The notes under the pieces were generated by a model that worked only from the letters and a program-made list of their open reading frames with translations, made no database searches and was not told the DNA's origin. This document shows, in pieces, positions 26,435-35,119 of a stretch of 64,000 bases of DNA (the stretch's first letter is position 1; each line of letters begins with the position of its first letter). The position numbers and the translations under genes are program-made. Source of the DNA: Flavobacterium aerium (GTDB lineage Bacteria > Bacteroidota > Bacteroidia > Flavobacteriales > Flavobacteriaceae); NCBI RefSeq assembly GCF_030766725.1, contig NZ_JARQWR010000001.1, forward strand, positions 62,001 to 126,000, in the 5' to 3' direction.

Positions 26435-27031
26435 TTATCGGAATACTTTTCGATTTTCGATGAATAATAAACCTTTCTTTTCCAATGATTTAATAGAGCG
26501 AATAACGGTTTCAACACGCAGTCCGCTTAAATCGGCAATTTGCTGACGTGTGAGTACCACTTGATACTTCTCGTTCGGTTTCATTTTATGAATCGTTTCC
26601 TTGAAATAATCAATGAGTTTCAGGATTCGATGTTCAGGTTCTTGAGAGGAAATTTCGGAGGCCATAACCGATTTGTAATACAAACGTTGAGCAAGATTGA
26701 TCGTCATTTGCATGTGCGCATCGGGATGGGAAAACAGCAATTTAAAAAAAGAATCTTTTGCAATGCGGTATACTTCCGAATCTACTAGAGCAATGGCATT
26801 AGCCGGATAGGTTTTGTTAATAAATAGTGGTGGTTCGCCAAAACAAGTACCAGGGCCAAAAATACTTTGGATGAATTCTTTACCCAGATCATTAAAATTA
26901 TTCATTTTGATTTCTCCGGAATGTACTTGGAAAAAATATTTTGCGGTGTCACCTTCATTGAAAATGAGATCACCTTTTTTTAAAGGGATTAATTCGGCTC
27001 CAAATTGCAACAATACATTTTCGTTAATCAT
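26435..27031 (-). CDS. Crp/Fnr-family transcriptional regulator
   Basis: The 198-residue protein has an N-terminal cyclic-nucleotide-binding-like barrel (KKGDLIFNEGDTAKYFFQVHSGEIKMNNF, then FGEPPLF) and a C-terminal winged helix (VLTRQQIADLSGLRVETVIRSIKSLEKKGLLFIENRKVF). There is only one Cys, so it cannot hold an Fnr-type 4Fe-4S cluster. A heme or other small-ligand sensor as in HcpR/DNR-type regulators is possible. It likely controls the adjacent membrane protein gene and hmp through the palindrome at 26345-26362. Confidence 0.92.
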   Translation of the reverse strand: MINENVLLQFGAELIPLKKGDLIFNEGDTAKYFFQVHSGEIKMNNFNDLGKEFIQSIFGPGTCFGEPPLFINKTYPANAIALVDSEVYRIAKDSFFKLLFSHPDAHMQMTINLAQRLYYKSVMASEISSQEPEHRILKLIDYFKETIHKMKPNEKYQVVLTRQQIADLSGLRVETVIRSIKSLEKKGLLFIENRKVFR

Positions 27032-27074
27032 GGTTTTGGCTTGATAAAGCTAAATTACGCTTAATAATTAACAT

Positions 27075-27110
27075 TTTCAACAATCCCAATCGTAATCGGG
27101 ATTGTTGAAA
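27075..27110 (-). terminator. Hairpin after the DapA-family gene
   Basis: A perfect 13-bp stem (27075-27087 with 27098-27110) lies 6 bp beyond the DapA-family stop, on the minus strand. The following T-tract is short. Confidence 0.7.
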
Positions 27111-27116
27111 GAAGAA

Positions 27117-27995
27117 TTACAGTGATTTTAAAATACCTTCAAGTTCTTTTGTTTCCAATGCTGTAAGCGGTTTTAATGGGCTTCGTAAGGCACCACCTTC
27201 TTCGCCTAATAATGGTAAACCTGCTTTAATCGCTCTTGGTAAACCTTTGGTTACAATAAATTTCAAAAGATCGAACTGCTTATAAAATACTTTTTGTGCT
27301 TCCTCTAAATCGTTGTTTTGAATAGCGTTGTATAAAGCAAGGTTTAATTCTGGAATTAAATTTGGAGCAGCAGTACACCAACCTGTGGCACCTGCTGCAA
27401 AAGCCGCTAAAGCCAAAGGATTAGATCCATTGAAAAATGGAACCTCTTCCCCCAATTCTTTTCTTAGATAATGCATACGTTGTACATCACCTGTACTTTC
27501 CTTGATCATTGTAACATTTGGAATTTCTAACAAACGTTTTAATAAGGCTGGAGACATATCAATTCCACTAGTTGCAGGATTGTTGTACGCCATGATGGGA
27601 ATAGAAATTTGTTTGGCAACAGCATCATAGTGCTGTACAATTTCATCGTCGGATAATTTCCAATAACTCATTGGGATAATCATAACACTTGAAGCACCTG
27701 CTTTTTCGGCAAACTTTGCGTGGTAGATTGTTTTTTCAGTCGTAAGGTTTGAAACACCAACTAAAGTTGGTACACGGCCTGCGACTTGCTGAATTGTAGC
27801 TTCTGTTAAAGCTTCTTTTTCCTCATCGGTTAAGTAAGGTAAAACACCTGTACTTCCTAGTGGAGCAATGCCGTGTGAGCCATTTTGAACGAGACGTTCA
27901 ACTAAACGTTTGAAAAGAGGAATATCTACTTTTTCGTCAGTGTCAAATGGCGTAATAGGATAGGCGATTATGCCTTTAAAGGGAACTGTATTCAT
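27117..27995 (-). CDS. Dihydrodipicolinate synthase/N-acetylneuraminate lyase family protein
   Basis: The 292-residue TIM-barrel aldolase forms a Schiff base with pyruvate or a 2-keto acid. The family signatures are GSTGVLPYLTDEEK near residue 46 (GTTGE-like, with the Tyr-activating Thr), YNNPATSG near residue 136 (catalytic Tyr) and MIKESTGDVQR near residue 165 (Schiff-base Lys). A role in lysine synthesis is doubtful because no lysine gene is near. Instead it sits with a cupin and a divergent MocR regulator, suggesting a small catabolic pathway. The substrate is unknown. Confidence 0.9.
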   Translation of the reverse strand: MNTVPFKGIIAYPITPFDTDEKVDIPLFKRLVERLVQNGSHGIAPLGSTGVLPYLTDEEKEALTEATIQQVAGRVPTLVGVSNLTTEKTIYHAKFAEKAGASSVMIIPMSYWKLSDDEIVQHYDAVAKQISIPIMAYNNPATSGIDMSPALLKRLLEIPNVTMIKESTGDVQRMHYLRKELGEEVPFFNGSNPLALAAFAAGATGWCTAAPNLIPELNLALYNAIQNNDLEEAQKVFYKQFDLLKFIVTKGLPRAIKAGLPLLGEEGGALRSPLKPLTALETKELEGILKSL

Positions 27996-28060
27996 GTTTT
28001 TTTTTGTTTAAAAATGTTGAAAAAAGACAGCCCTCAGAACTGAGGGCTTAGGAAAGAATG

Positions 28061-28522
28061 TTATAGGTCACGGCCTTCTTCTTCACGAAGAGCCACGCCC
28101 AAACTTTGAAGTTGTGGTGCATTCTCACAAGCAAGATATTTAGCTTCTTCAGTGTCGCTAAGATTATGATGTCTGTGCCATGCCCATGACGGAATATAAA
28201 CAGCATCACCCGCTTGCCATTCTACTCTCTCGTCCTCAACTTCTGTCCAACCTTTACCTTCAATTACATATAAAACAGTTTCATATGTGTGACGGTGACG
28301 GTTCGTGGTTTGATCCGGTAGTAAACCTCCAATAGTCATACTTACATTTTTTGTAGGTAAGTCAACAAAGAATACGGGATGTTTTCTTTCTGTTGAAAAT
28401 TGGTCATGTACACCTGCTTGTTCTACATTTCTGTGAATTAATTTCCCCGGCTTAATATACTGAGGTCTAGCAAAGGTTTGATGAAAATCCTTTGAGCTGA
28501 ATTTTTTGTCTTTAGCTTCCAT
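28061..28522 (-). CDS. Single-domain cupin protein
   Basis: The 153-residue protein has a cupin motif RHRHTYETVLYVIEGKGWTEVED (metal-binding His/Glu, residues about 82-104) and a second motif with GDAVYIPSWAWHRHHNL near residue 117. It resembles single-domain dioxygenase-like cupins. Function could be enzymatic (oxygenase or isomerase) or ligand-binding. It is encoded 65 bp upstream of the DapA-family gene on the same strand and is probably co-transcribed with it. Confidence 0.88.
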   Translation of the reverse strand: MEAKDKKFSSKDFHQTFARPQYIKPGKLIHRNVEQAGVHDQFSTERKHPVFFVDLPTKNVSMTIGGLLPDQTTNRHRHTYETVLYVIEGKGWTEVEDERVEWQAGDAVYIPSWAWHRHHNLSDTEEAKYLACENAPQLQSLGVALREEEGRDL

Positions 28523-28549
28523 TGTATTATTTATTTAAAGATTATGAGG

Positions 28550-28610
28550 CAAAACTATTGTATATTTGGACTGTGTTAGTGATACAGAAATAACAAAAAT
28601 AGGTAGTCCA
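28550..28610. promoter_or_regulatory. Divergent promoters and candidate MocR operator
   Basis: Back-to-back -7 boxes are present: TAGTTTTG for the cupin gene on the minus strand (28557-28550) and TATATTTG for the MocR gene (28561-28568). TGGACT (28567-28572) is repeated inverted as AGTCCA (28605-28610), with CTGT and ACAG in between. MocR proteins often bind such sites and repress themselves while controlling the divergent gene. Confidence 0.55.
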
Positions 28611-28611
28611 G

Positions 28612-30027
28612 ATGTTAAGACCTTGGGAAGTAGAAATAGAATGGAATCAAAATGATGCACAGGCATTGTATATGCAAATCGCCGATTATTTTATTGAAGT
28701 GATAAAAAATGGGAAGTTAAAAAGTGGTGATGCACTGCCAGGAAGTCGACCGTTAGCAGAATCTTTAAAGGTCAATCGGAATACGGTGGTAAAAGCTTTG
28801 GATGTATTATTAGCAGAAGGTTGGTTGGTGTCCAAAGAACGCAAAGGAACCTTTGTGGCTGAGGTATTACCCGAAGAAGAACATTTTACAACACTCAAAA
28901 GAAATATTGAAGTTCCAGAAGAATCTGTACAAAAAGCAACCTTAGTTTTTGATGACGGAGTACCCGACAGTCGATTGGCTCCTATGACAGAGTTGGTCCG
29001 TGCTTATCGACAAATATTCAATCGAAAAGCCCGTTGGCAATTAATGGGATATGCGAATGCATTAGGGGATTTGGAATTTCGAAATGCGATGGTCCAGATG
29101 CTCAATTTTAAACGCAGTATGTCTATCGCAGCCCATGAAATTTGCATTACAAGAGGAAGTCAGATGGCGATGTATTTAACTGCCCATTGTTTGTTAAAGA
29201 AAGGAGATGTAGTATTGGTAGAAAGTCCAGGTTATAAACCTGCTTGGAAAGCATTGGAAAGTGCAGGAGCAATCTTAATACCGATTGCAGTAGATAAGGA
29301 AGGTTTGGTAATACAAGAAGTAATAACAGCATTGCAACAACATAAAGGTATAAAAGCGATTTATGTAACACCACACCATCAATATCCTACAACGGTTACG
29401 ATGAGTTTGCAACGACGTCAACAATTAATAGAACTATCCAATAAACATGTTTTTACGATTATTGAAGATGATTATGATAATGAATTTCATTTTGGATATC
29501 GTCCCATTTTACCCATTTCAAGCCATGCAAATATTCAAAATTATGTGTATTTGGGTACGTTAAGTAAAATTGTAGCTCCCGCATTACGGATTGGATATTT
29601 GGTGAGCAATCCTGAATTTATTGAAAAGATTAGTCAATTGAGAAAAATAATTGATGTACAAGGCGATACAATTATGGAACAGGCCGTTTTGCACCTTATT
29701 CAAGAAGGAGGTGTGAAGCGACACTTGAAAAAAGCTACTGCTATTTATAAACACCGTCGTGATCATTTTGGAAAACTTCTTCAAGAACATTTAAAAGAAA
29801 AAGTAACTTATACAAAACCAGAAGGTGGATTAGCTTACTGGATTGTGCCTAATGCAACTGTAGAGGTTCTTCAGATTGCAGATGAACTGGAAAAACGTGG
29901 AATTATGATTATCAAATCGGATAAATTTAGTTTTGATACTCCAGTAAAAGGATTTCGTTTAGGATATGCTTCTTTGACGGAAGATCAGATGAAAGAAGGG
30001 ATAATGGCGTTAGCAGGATTATTGTAA
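28612..30027 (+). CDS. MocR-type GntR/aminotransferase transcriptional regulator
   Basis: The 471-residue protein has an N-terminal GntR winged helix (ALYMQIADYFIEVIKNGKLKSGDALPGSRPLAESLKVNRNTVVKALDVLLAEGWL, residues about 17-75). It is fused to a fold-type I aminotransferase-like domain that holds PLP at the Lys in VYLGTLSKIVAPALRIGY near residue 322. Such PLP-binding MocR regulators sense amino acids or vitamin B6-related compounds. It faces the cupin/DapA genes, so it probably regulates them. It ends 3 bp from a convergent GNAT gene. Confidence 0.95.
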   Translation: MLRPWEVEIEWNQNDAQALYMQIADYFIEVIKNGKLKSGDALPGSRPLAESLKVNRNTVVKALDVLLAEGWLVSKERKGTFVAEVLPEEEHFTTLKRNIEVPEESVQKATLVFDDGVPDSRLAPMTELVRAYRQIFNRKARWQLMGYANALGDLEFRNAMVQMLNFKRSMSIAAHEICITRGSQMAMYLTAHCLLKKGDVVLVESPGYKPAWKALESAGAILIPIAVDKEGLVIQEVITALQQHKGIKAIYVTPHHQYPTTVTMSLQRRQQLIELSNKHVFTIIEDDYDNEFHFGYRPILPISSHANIQNYVYLGTLSKIVAPALRIGYLVSNPEFIEKISQLRKIIDVQGDTIMEQAVLHLIQEGGVKRHLKKATAIYKHRRDHFGKLLQEHLKEKVTYTKPEGGLAYWIVPNATVEVLQIADELEKRGIMIIKSDKFSFDTPVKGFRLGYASLTEDQMKEGIMALAGLL

Positions 30028-30030
30028 CGA

Positions 30031-30579
30031 TTATTCTGCAATAAAACCATAAACGGAATCGCCTAGATTATTTAATACCTTGATGGATTTTTTAGATAAA
30101 GTAAGATCCAGAATATCATCGTCATCATCGATAAAAACCCAAATTCCTCTATCGTCTAATTCTCGTAATGCTCGGGCTTTGTCATATAAAATTGGAATGT
30201 TTACTTTTTCATAAAAAGGACGTAACTCTTGTGTACAAAAGCCTAGAGCTTCAATATTTCTGGATTTTAAATTGTTTACAATTTTACCCATTAATTCGGA
30301 GCCGTAACCTTTCTTTTGTTGGGCAGAAACAAAACCTACAAATTCAGGAAATTGATATTTGATGCCCTCAATGGTAATAGGAAGAGTATGAAAAATTCGA
30401 GCTAGTGAAACCAATTCCTTTTGAGGGTTATATAGCAAATGAAATTCACTTTGAGAAAATTCGGCTTTAAAAGTATCTTCGTCATAACCCATCCATTCTT
30501 TCACCTCCCATAAATTAATCATTATGACAATTTCAGCAGCAGTTAATTCTGTGGTAGTTTTAACAGAGTAAGTATTCAT
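30031..30579 (-). CDS. GNAT-family N-acetyltransferase
   Basis: The 182-residue protein has the acetyl-CoA pyrophosphate loop QQKKGYGSELMGKIVNNL near residue 90 (Q/R-x-x-G-x-G/A) and a following strand ALGFCTQELRPFYEKV that carries a putative catalytic Tyr. An acidic IDDDDDILDL segment near the C-terminus is unusual. Substrate unknown. It converges on the MocR gene, with only 3 bp between the two stop codons. Confidence 0.82.
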   Translation of the reverse strand: MNTYSVKTTTELTAAEIVIMINLWEVKEWMGYDEDTFKAEFSQSEFHLLYNPQKELVSLARIFHTLPITIEGIKYQFPEFVGFVSAQQKKGYGSELMGKIVNNLKSRNIEALGFCTQELRPFYEKVNIPILYDKARALRELDDRGIWVFIDDDDDILDLTLSKKSIKVLNNLGDSVYGFIAE

Positions 30580-30758
30580 GATTTTTGGTTTTTACGGATG
30601 GATGTTTCAATGGATATTGTTTTGAAACAGAAATTCCAATCCATAACTGATACCTAGTTTGAAAAAGGTACACAGTTGGTTATAAAATGAATAGTCCAAG
30701 ATAGGTAATAATTAAGGACTTACCCAATGAAAAAGCCTTTTATGCTGATATTAACAAA

Positions 30759-31304
30759 TTACGAATTTGTTTTTTGGTTAATGTATTCAATATAATCTTG
30801 TTCCAGTTTATCAATTTCAGCAATTAGGAAATCATAGATTGTACCTGGGAAAATTTCACAATCTGGATCATAAAAACTACCGTAATCCACTGTCGTAATT
30901 CCATTGTTTGTATACGCTTTGTATAGGTTACCACTACGCTTGAAAAACAATTGACCATCTTCAATAGCATCGTCATCCTCTTGTTCTGCATACTTTTCTT
31001 CAAAATCCATCCAAGAAGGAGTTTCATCGTTGGTAGTTAATCCATAAACAAAAAAGCCATAGCCAAACTTCCAAGAATCCAATACATCGCCTTCCTGCGG
31101 TTTTGGCCAAATATCATCATTTACTTCTAGGATTAAATTACCGTAGGTTAAAAGAAATTCTTTGACATCATCACTAAACGTTAGGTTTTTGTCCTTCTCA
31201 TAAGTCGCTATCATTTCTGCTGTAGGAAGATATTTTTTGGAAGTATACAACATGAAATCGTCATTCAGTTTTTCAATTCTGTCTTGGAAGTCAATTAAAG
31301 TCAT
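30759..31304 (-). CDS. SMI1/KNR4 (SUKH) family protein
   Basis: This 181-residue protein resembles the SUKH fold: an N-terminal helix and strands with FSDDVKEFLLTYGNLIL near residue 50, a central WPKPQEGDVLDSWKFGYGFFVYGL, and a C-terminal helix DFLIAEIDKLEQDYIEYINQ. SUKH proteins often serve as immunity proteins against contact-dependent or polymorphic toxins. It has a putative -7 box (TATATTTG, 31343-31336, minus strand) and appears to be a single-gene unit. Confidence 0.8.
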   Translation of the reverse strand: MTLIDFQDRIEKLNDDFMLYTSKKYLPTAEMIATYEKDKNLTFSDDVKEFLLTYGNLILEVNDDIWPKPQEGDVLDSWKFGYGFFVYGLTTNDETPSWMDFEEKYAEQEDDDAIEDGQLFFKRSGNLYKAYTNNGITTVDYGSFYDPDCEIFPGTIYDFLIAEIDKLEQDYIEYINQKTNS

Positions 31305-31608
31305 AGGGGATTTTATTTTAATTTTATACGATACCCAAATATACTGGAATGTGCCGAAATATAAAGAGAAATAAGAGAATGAATTTCTATGACTTCAGTT
31401 TTATCTAAATCATATCATTTGTTGATGAAACATAAATAGAGATCACCATTAATTCACCAAAATTTGATTCTAAGCTAACCGATTGGGTCAACTCCTATGA
31501 AAAAAATGAAAGAATAAATGTGAAATGTACTTTTAAAGTAAAATAATTTAAGAAAAAAATAGTATTTTAGACAACATTATTTCAAGTGATTTAATTAATC
31601 CCAATCCA
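31305..31608. other. Gene-free region upstream of the SUKH gene and the small membrane protein gene
   Basis: About 300 bp of AT-rich divergent-promoter DNA. A -7 box for the SUKH gene sits at 31336-31343 (minus strand). No reliable promoter was found for the downstream 60-residue gene, and no repeat or RNA gene is visible. Confidence 0.5.
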
Positions 31609-31791
31609 ATGGAAAAAAGAACAAAGATTGTATTATTAGTGACAGTGATTTGTGCTGCAATAGGCACAGTAATGAAATTAGAAGGCCATAAAACAGGGGG
31701 CGATGTTTTATTGATGGCCTCTACTATATTGTGGTTTTGGTTACTTTATAGATTTGTCATTCATCTTAGAGATAATAGACAGTTATTTTAG
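31609..31791 (+). CDS. Small membrane protein, 60 residues
   Basis: This frame encodes two hydrophobic helices (about 7-25 and 33-50) with positively charged ends, MEKRTK and HLRDNRQLF. It is a plausible small integral membrane protein, convergent with the gene at 31807-32283. The family is not recognised, but codon use and hydrophobicity are consistent with a real gene. Confidence 0.55.
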   Translation: MEKRTKIVLLVTVICAAIGTVMKLEGHKTGGDVLLMASTILWFWLLYRFVIHLRDNRQLF

Positions 31792-31806
31792 TATCCGAAT
31801 GTAATT

Positions 31807-32283
31807 TTATTTCAATTCGTAGCGTTTAAACTGTAAGTCAAATCGCTTTTGGCTGAAATTATTTTGTAAATAAGCATCTGTTAATTCCCAAATTTTATCA
31901 GCCAAATCATCATTTTCCGTAAGGATCCCTTCACCGACATCTTCGGCAGTATCACCTTGTGAGGTAATCAATTTTCGAACTAATTCACCTTTTGAAAAAG
32001 ATTCAAAATAATAGGTGTCTGATACTGCAGAAATCATAAACTGAATCACGTCATAATCCTTTGGGAAAATTTCCAAATCATAGATTTGACCCAATTCCAT
32101 CAAAATAAGTGTACCAGTAGTACTGCTTAAAAGATCAAAAGTGTTTTCAGCACGATAACTGCTTGTCGCTTCTTCAAAATCGACCATTGCAGCATATTGG
32201 GATGAATTCCCGATAACCAATTTAATTTCCTTTTCGTTATCAATATTCTTATTGATAAGAAGTCCAGCAAGATTGTAGCCCAT
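31807..32283 (-). CDS. Hypothetical acidic protein in immunity cluster
   Basis: The 158-residue acidic protein has mixed helix and strand segments (STTGTLILMELGQIYDLEIFP, YDVIQFMISAVSDTYYFES) and many Asp/Glu. It has no signal peptide. Family unknown. It is the last gene of a three-gene minus-strand group with the Imm26-like and SUKH-like genes (41 bp and 9 bp spacings), which supports an immunity-type role. Confidence 0.65.
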   Translation of the reverse strand: MGYNLAGLLINKNIDNEKEIKLVIGNSSQYAAMVDFEEATSSYRAENTFDLLSSTTGTLILMELGQIYDLEIFPKDYDVIQFMISAVSDTYYFESFSKGELVRKLITSQGDTAEDVGEGILTENDDLADKIWELTDAYLQNNFSQKRFDLQFKRYELK

Positions 32284-32324
32284 ACGATTTACTTTTATTG
32301 ATTATATTTAGAAATTATGTTCTG

Positions 32325-33533
32325 TTAACTAAGATCCCATACTTTATTTTTCTTGTTTTTTTCAATCAAATCTAATAAACCTTGCCGATTTTTACAGCCT
32401 GCAATAACACAAAAATCATCATAGGATAGGTTAGGGTCAATATTGAAGGCTTTGAATATAGCCTCCTTAGTCGCTTTGTGTTTCGGATGTTGTAAATCGC
32501 CACGACCTTCTCCTTCGTATATTAAGCTCACATCAAGATTTCTCTTCGCTGCACCAGAAGAAACAATATTATTACGAAACATCCAATCGGGAACAGGATC
32601 AATGTTGTGTTTTCCTTGCTTTTCAATTCGAGCTAATCCCCAACCTAATGAGTAGTCTGTAGCTGAGTGAAAAAAGTGTAGGGGGAAATTGAGTTCTTCT
32701 GCTTTTAAAGGAAGATGGCCCACGATAGGATAAATACCACGCATCAAATTATCATCCATCATATGAAAAGAAGGAATTGTTTGGGCTTGTGCTAATGCTG
32801 TAAGATCTACCTCCAAAGTAGGAGCGGTATAGCTGTAAAGCATGACCAATTGTACTACCGTCATTAGACTATTCCATTGATGATCTTCTTCTACAAGACC
32901 TTTTTTTCGAAGCTCTGCAACATTAATTAAATGCCTACCAAAATTATATAAAGTAGGTTTTCCGTATAAATCAAATGCTATTGGAATGGCAAAAAAGTCA
33001 CCACTTTGAAAGCGAACGGGTTTTGTTTTTTCTGTTTTTGTCGCTTTTAAAGTTTGAATAGTTTCCAGATGATACTCAGGTAATTGGGCTATGAAAGGAG
33101 TAATCTGCCTTTGAAAATCATGTAAAGTGACAAGATTATGAAAGACAATAGCATTGTTTTTAAAATCCAATTCCTGCTTTCCGATAGTCCATTTGGTATA
33201 AATAGTCAGTTGGTTATTAGGAACAGTTTTTATTTCAACATGAAAATAACTTGTTTTTAGCGGTGTTTCATAAATATTCGTTGGTGTAATAGGCTTTTCT
33301 TTTCCTTTACCCGTTTTTGAAAGAATATGAGTGCGTTGATTCGTTCCGATTAAAGTATCAAATTCAGTGTAATATTCAGTGTTATAAACAGAATATTGAA
33401 TCGTTTTCTGGATTACATTTCCATCAAAATAACAAATCAATCCTTTTGGAAATTCAATCCGCTCCCAATGATCCTGAACTGTGTTTAACCCAAAATAAGG
33501 GCGTTGTATATTGGTGAATTCAAAACGATCCAT
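32325..33533 (-). CDS. Imm26-like domain protein
   Basis: The 402-residue protein has an N-terminal region of about 170 residues that I do not recognise. From about residue 178 (RFQSGDFFAIPIAFDLYGKPTLYNFGRHL) it resembles the Imm26 immunity fold, including a later GIYPIVGHLPLKAEELNFPLHFF segment near residue 270. The C-terminal segment (FKAFNIDPNLSYDDFCVIAGCKNRQGLLDLI) may be a helical add-on. It is separated by 9 bp from the preceding SUKH-like gene. Confidence 0.65.
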   Translation of the reverse strand: MDRFEFTNIQRPYFGLNTVQDHWERIEFPKGLICYFDGNVIQKTIQYSVYNTEYYTEFDTLIGTNQRTHILSKTGKGKEKPITPTNIYETPLKTSYFHVEIKTVPNNQLTIYTKWTIGKQELDFKNNAIVFHNLVTLHDFQRQITPFIAQLPEYHLETIQTLKATKTEKTKPVRFQSGDFFAIPIAFDLYGKPTLYNFGRHLINVAELRKKGLVEEDHQWNSLMTVVQLVMLYSYTAPTLEVDLTALAQAQTIPSFHMMDDNLMRGIYPIVGHLPLKAEELNFPLHFFHSATDYSLGWGLARIEKQGKHNIDPVPDWMFRNNIVSSGAAKRNLDVSLIYEGEGRGDLQHPKHKATKEAIFKAFNIDPNLSYDDFCVIAGCKNRQGLLDLIEKNKKNKVWDLS

Positions 33534-33542
33534 GATTCAAAA

Positions 33543-34298
33543 TTAGTTGTCGTACGACTTTAAATGTTTAACAAAATGCTGTTCTACCAAAGCTTTCATA
33601 CCGTCGGCCAAAGGAATTAATTTTGGCGGTTGGTATTCGTGAGCATAAGTCAAAGCCTTTTCGGTAGCCAAGTCATACAATAAGATATCACCATCACTAT
33701 AATACCAATATTCACCTAATTCTAAGAACGATTGATCATCAATAGTAGTTAAGGTAATATCATCAAAATCGATAGTAATACCTTCCAGTTTTATTTGAGA
33801 CAAATTCATGAAAAAAGTAGAAAGCTCAGGCGGTAAAGTTACGGCCAGATATTCCTCTTTAGATTGCAAGTCTGATAATGTAACCCCTTTTTGCAGATGA
33901 TTCTCCGTATCAAAAGAACGTAGTAATTGTCTGTAAAATTTCGGGTATTCTGTTTTCAAGTCCTCAAAATCTGTTCTAATTTGATCCTGAAGCGCCTTGG
34001 CTTTCAGTTTCTCCTGACGAATAAACTCCTTGAATTCTTTTTCGCAGGCAATTTTATAAGAATCATCCGGTTGTACAGTAATGTTTTGGCTTTTCAGCCA
34101 ATCGTATGCGGTTAATTGTGCCGAATGTATATTCGTTAAATCTGTGCAATTACTATAAGGTTTTATTTTTAGGAATATGCGACGACCACACCATTCTTCA
34201 ATAGCAATTTGGTGGACTTCAAACCAGTCCAACCAGGTAGAAGGAGTGATTTTGCCTTCCACTAAAAGTTTAAAAGTATTAATTAATTCTTGATTCAT
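33543..34298 (-). CDS. SUKH-like protein
   Basis: From ATG 34298 (MNQELINTFKLL) the protein has 251 residues. The C-terminal half looks like a SUKH/SMI1-KNR4 domain (LPPELSTFFMNLSQ, then YWYYSDGDILLYDL and LADGMKALVEQHFVKHL). The N-terminal half is helical, with LDWFEVHQIAIEEWCG and a Lys-rich stretch. A longer frame to 34334 adds 12 residues that lack support, so the internal ATG is preferred. It is the first gene of the three-gene group. Confidence 0.7.
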   Translation of the reverse strand: MNQELINTFKLLVEGKITPSTWLDWFEVHQIAIEEWCGRRIFLKIKPYSNCTDLTNIHSAQLTAYDWLKSQNITVQPDDSYKIACEKEFKEFIRQEKLKAKALQDQIRTDFEDLKTEYPKFYRQLLRSFDTENHLQKGVTLSDLQSKEEYLAVTLPPELSTFFMNLSQIKLEGITIDFDDITLTTIDDQSFLELGEYWYYSDGDILLYDLATEKALTYAHEYQPPKLIPLADGMKALVEQHFVKHLKSYDN

Positions 34299-34721
34299 AT
34301 AAAAACATAATTGTGGGGAATAATTCATTTGCATACCGCTACAGTCCTCTGTAAGCAGTTCCAGTTTAATTTTATTGTGATATCATGACCACACACTGCC
34401 TCAAATGTTGAGATGAAGCCTGTGAAATGGAAGATACAACAGTATAGAATAAAATATAAGACCACTCAACAAGAGGGAGAGATCTCGTCTTTTGGGTAAA
34501 ATCGTAAACAATCATTAGCAATATGGTTTGTTTTTGGAAAAATATGTATTGAATACATACCTATTATCCAAATATAAGGAATAAAACGAACCCTCGCTTT
34601 TTTTTAATATTATCAAAAAGAAAAAATAAAGAAAAGAGGAAATTTAATGGGTTACGACCCCAAAAAAAGAGTAATCTGCAGAATTATAAAATAAGCTATA
34701 TTTGATACAACAACGAGGACT
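34299..34721. other. Long intergenic region upstream of SUKH-like operon
   Basis: About 420 bp without a convincing gene. It holds a -7 box for the minus strand (TATATTTG, 34576-34569, which would give a roughly 260-nt leader) and one for the plus strand at 34697-34704. No hairpin, repeat array or RNA gene was recognised. Confidence 0.5.
34697..34704 (+). promoter_or_regulatory. -7 box of the small immunity-like gene
   Basis: TATATTTG, 17 bp before the ATG at 34722, fits TAnnTTTG. No TTG at the ideal distance is seen. Confidence 0.5.
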
Positions 34722-34958
34722 ATGACACGAGAACAATTAATAGAGTTAGGGACAAAAATCCTCCATAATGAAGGAGATGAAGTTGAAATGGAGAACTTAA
34801 TACATCTTTTCGATGCAAATGTTCTTTATCCCAATGCGTCAAATTTATTTTTTTACCCCGAGAATTATAATGCACGAAGAGACAATTTGTACGATTATAA
34901 TCCTACTGTGGAAGAAGTGGTAGATAAAGCAATGAATTATAAAGCAATTGAATTATAA
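34722..34958 (+). CDS. Small bacteriocin-immunity-like protein
   Basis: The 78-residue acidic protein has MTREQLIELGTKILHNEGDEVEMENLI and LFFYPENYNARRDNLYDYNPTVEEVVDKAMNYK. This pattern recurs in small immunity-type proteins of Bacteroidota that accompany toxin loci. A cognate toxin is not visible. The gene stands alone with its own -7 box. Confidence 0.68.
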   Translation: MTREQLIELGTKILHNEGDEVEMENLIHLFDANVLYPNASNLFFYPENYNARRDNLYDYNPTVEEVVDKAMNYKAIEL

Positions 34959-35119
34959 TATTGAGTTATTTCTATGAGTAATAGAAAATCTATCCGTTAT
35001 GATGGTTTTAGAACAAGGAATGGTTAAGATTGATTAAAGAAAAATAATTGTATTAAATCTTCCTTAATATTTGAGTAGTATCAACACCGGTTGAAAAAAC
35101 CAAATTAATACAATACCAC

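Noticed and set aside
27117..27995. Assignment as lysine-biosynthetic DapA
   Set aside because: No lysine genes lie nearby, and the cupin and MocR context point to a catabolic role; the general family name is kept.
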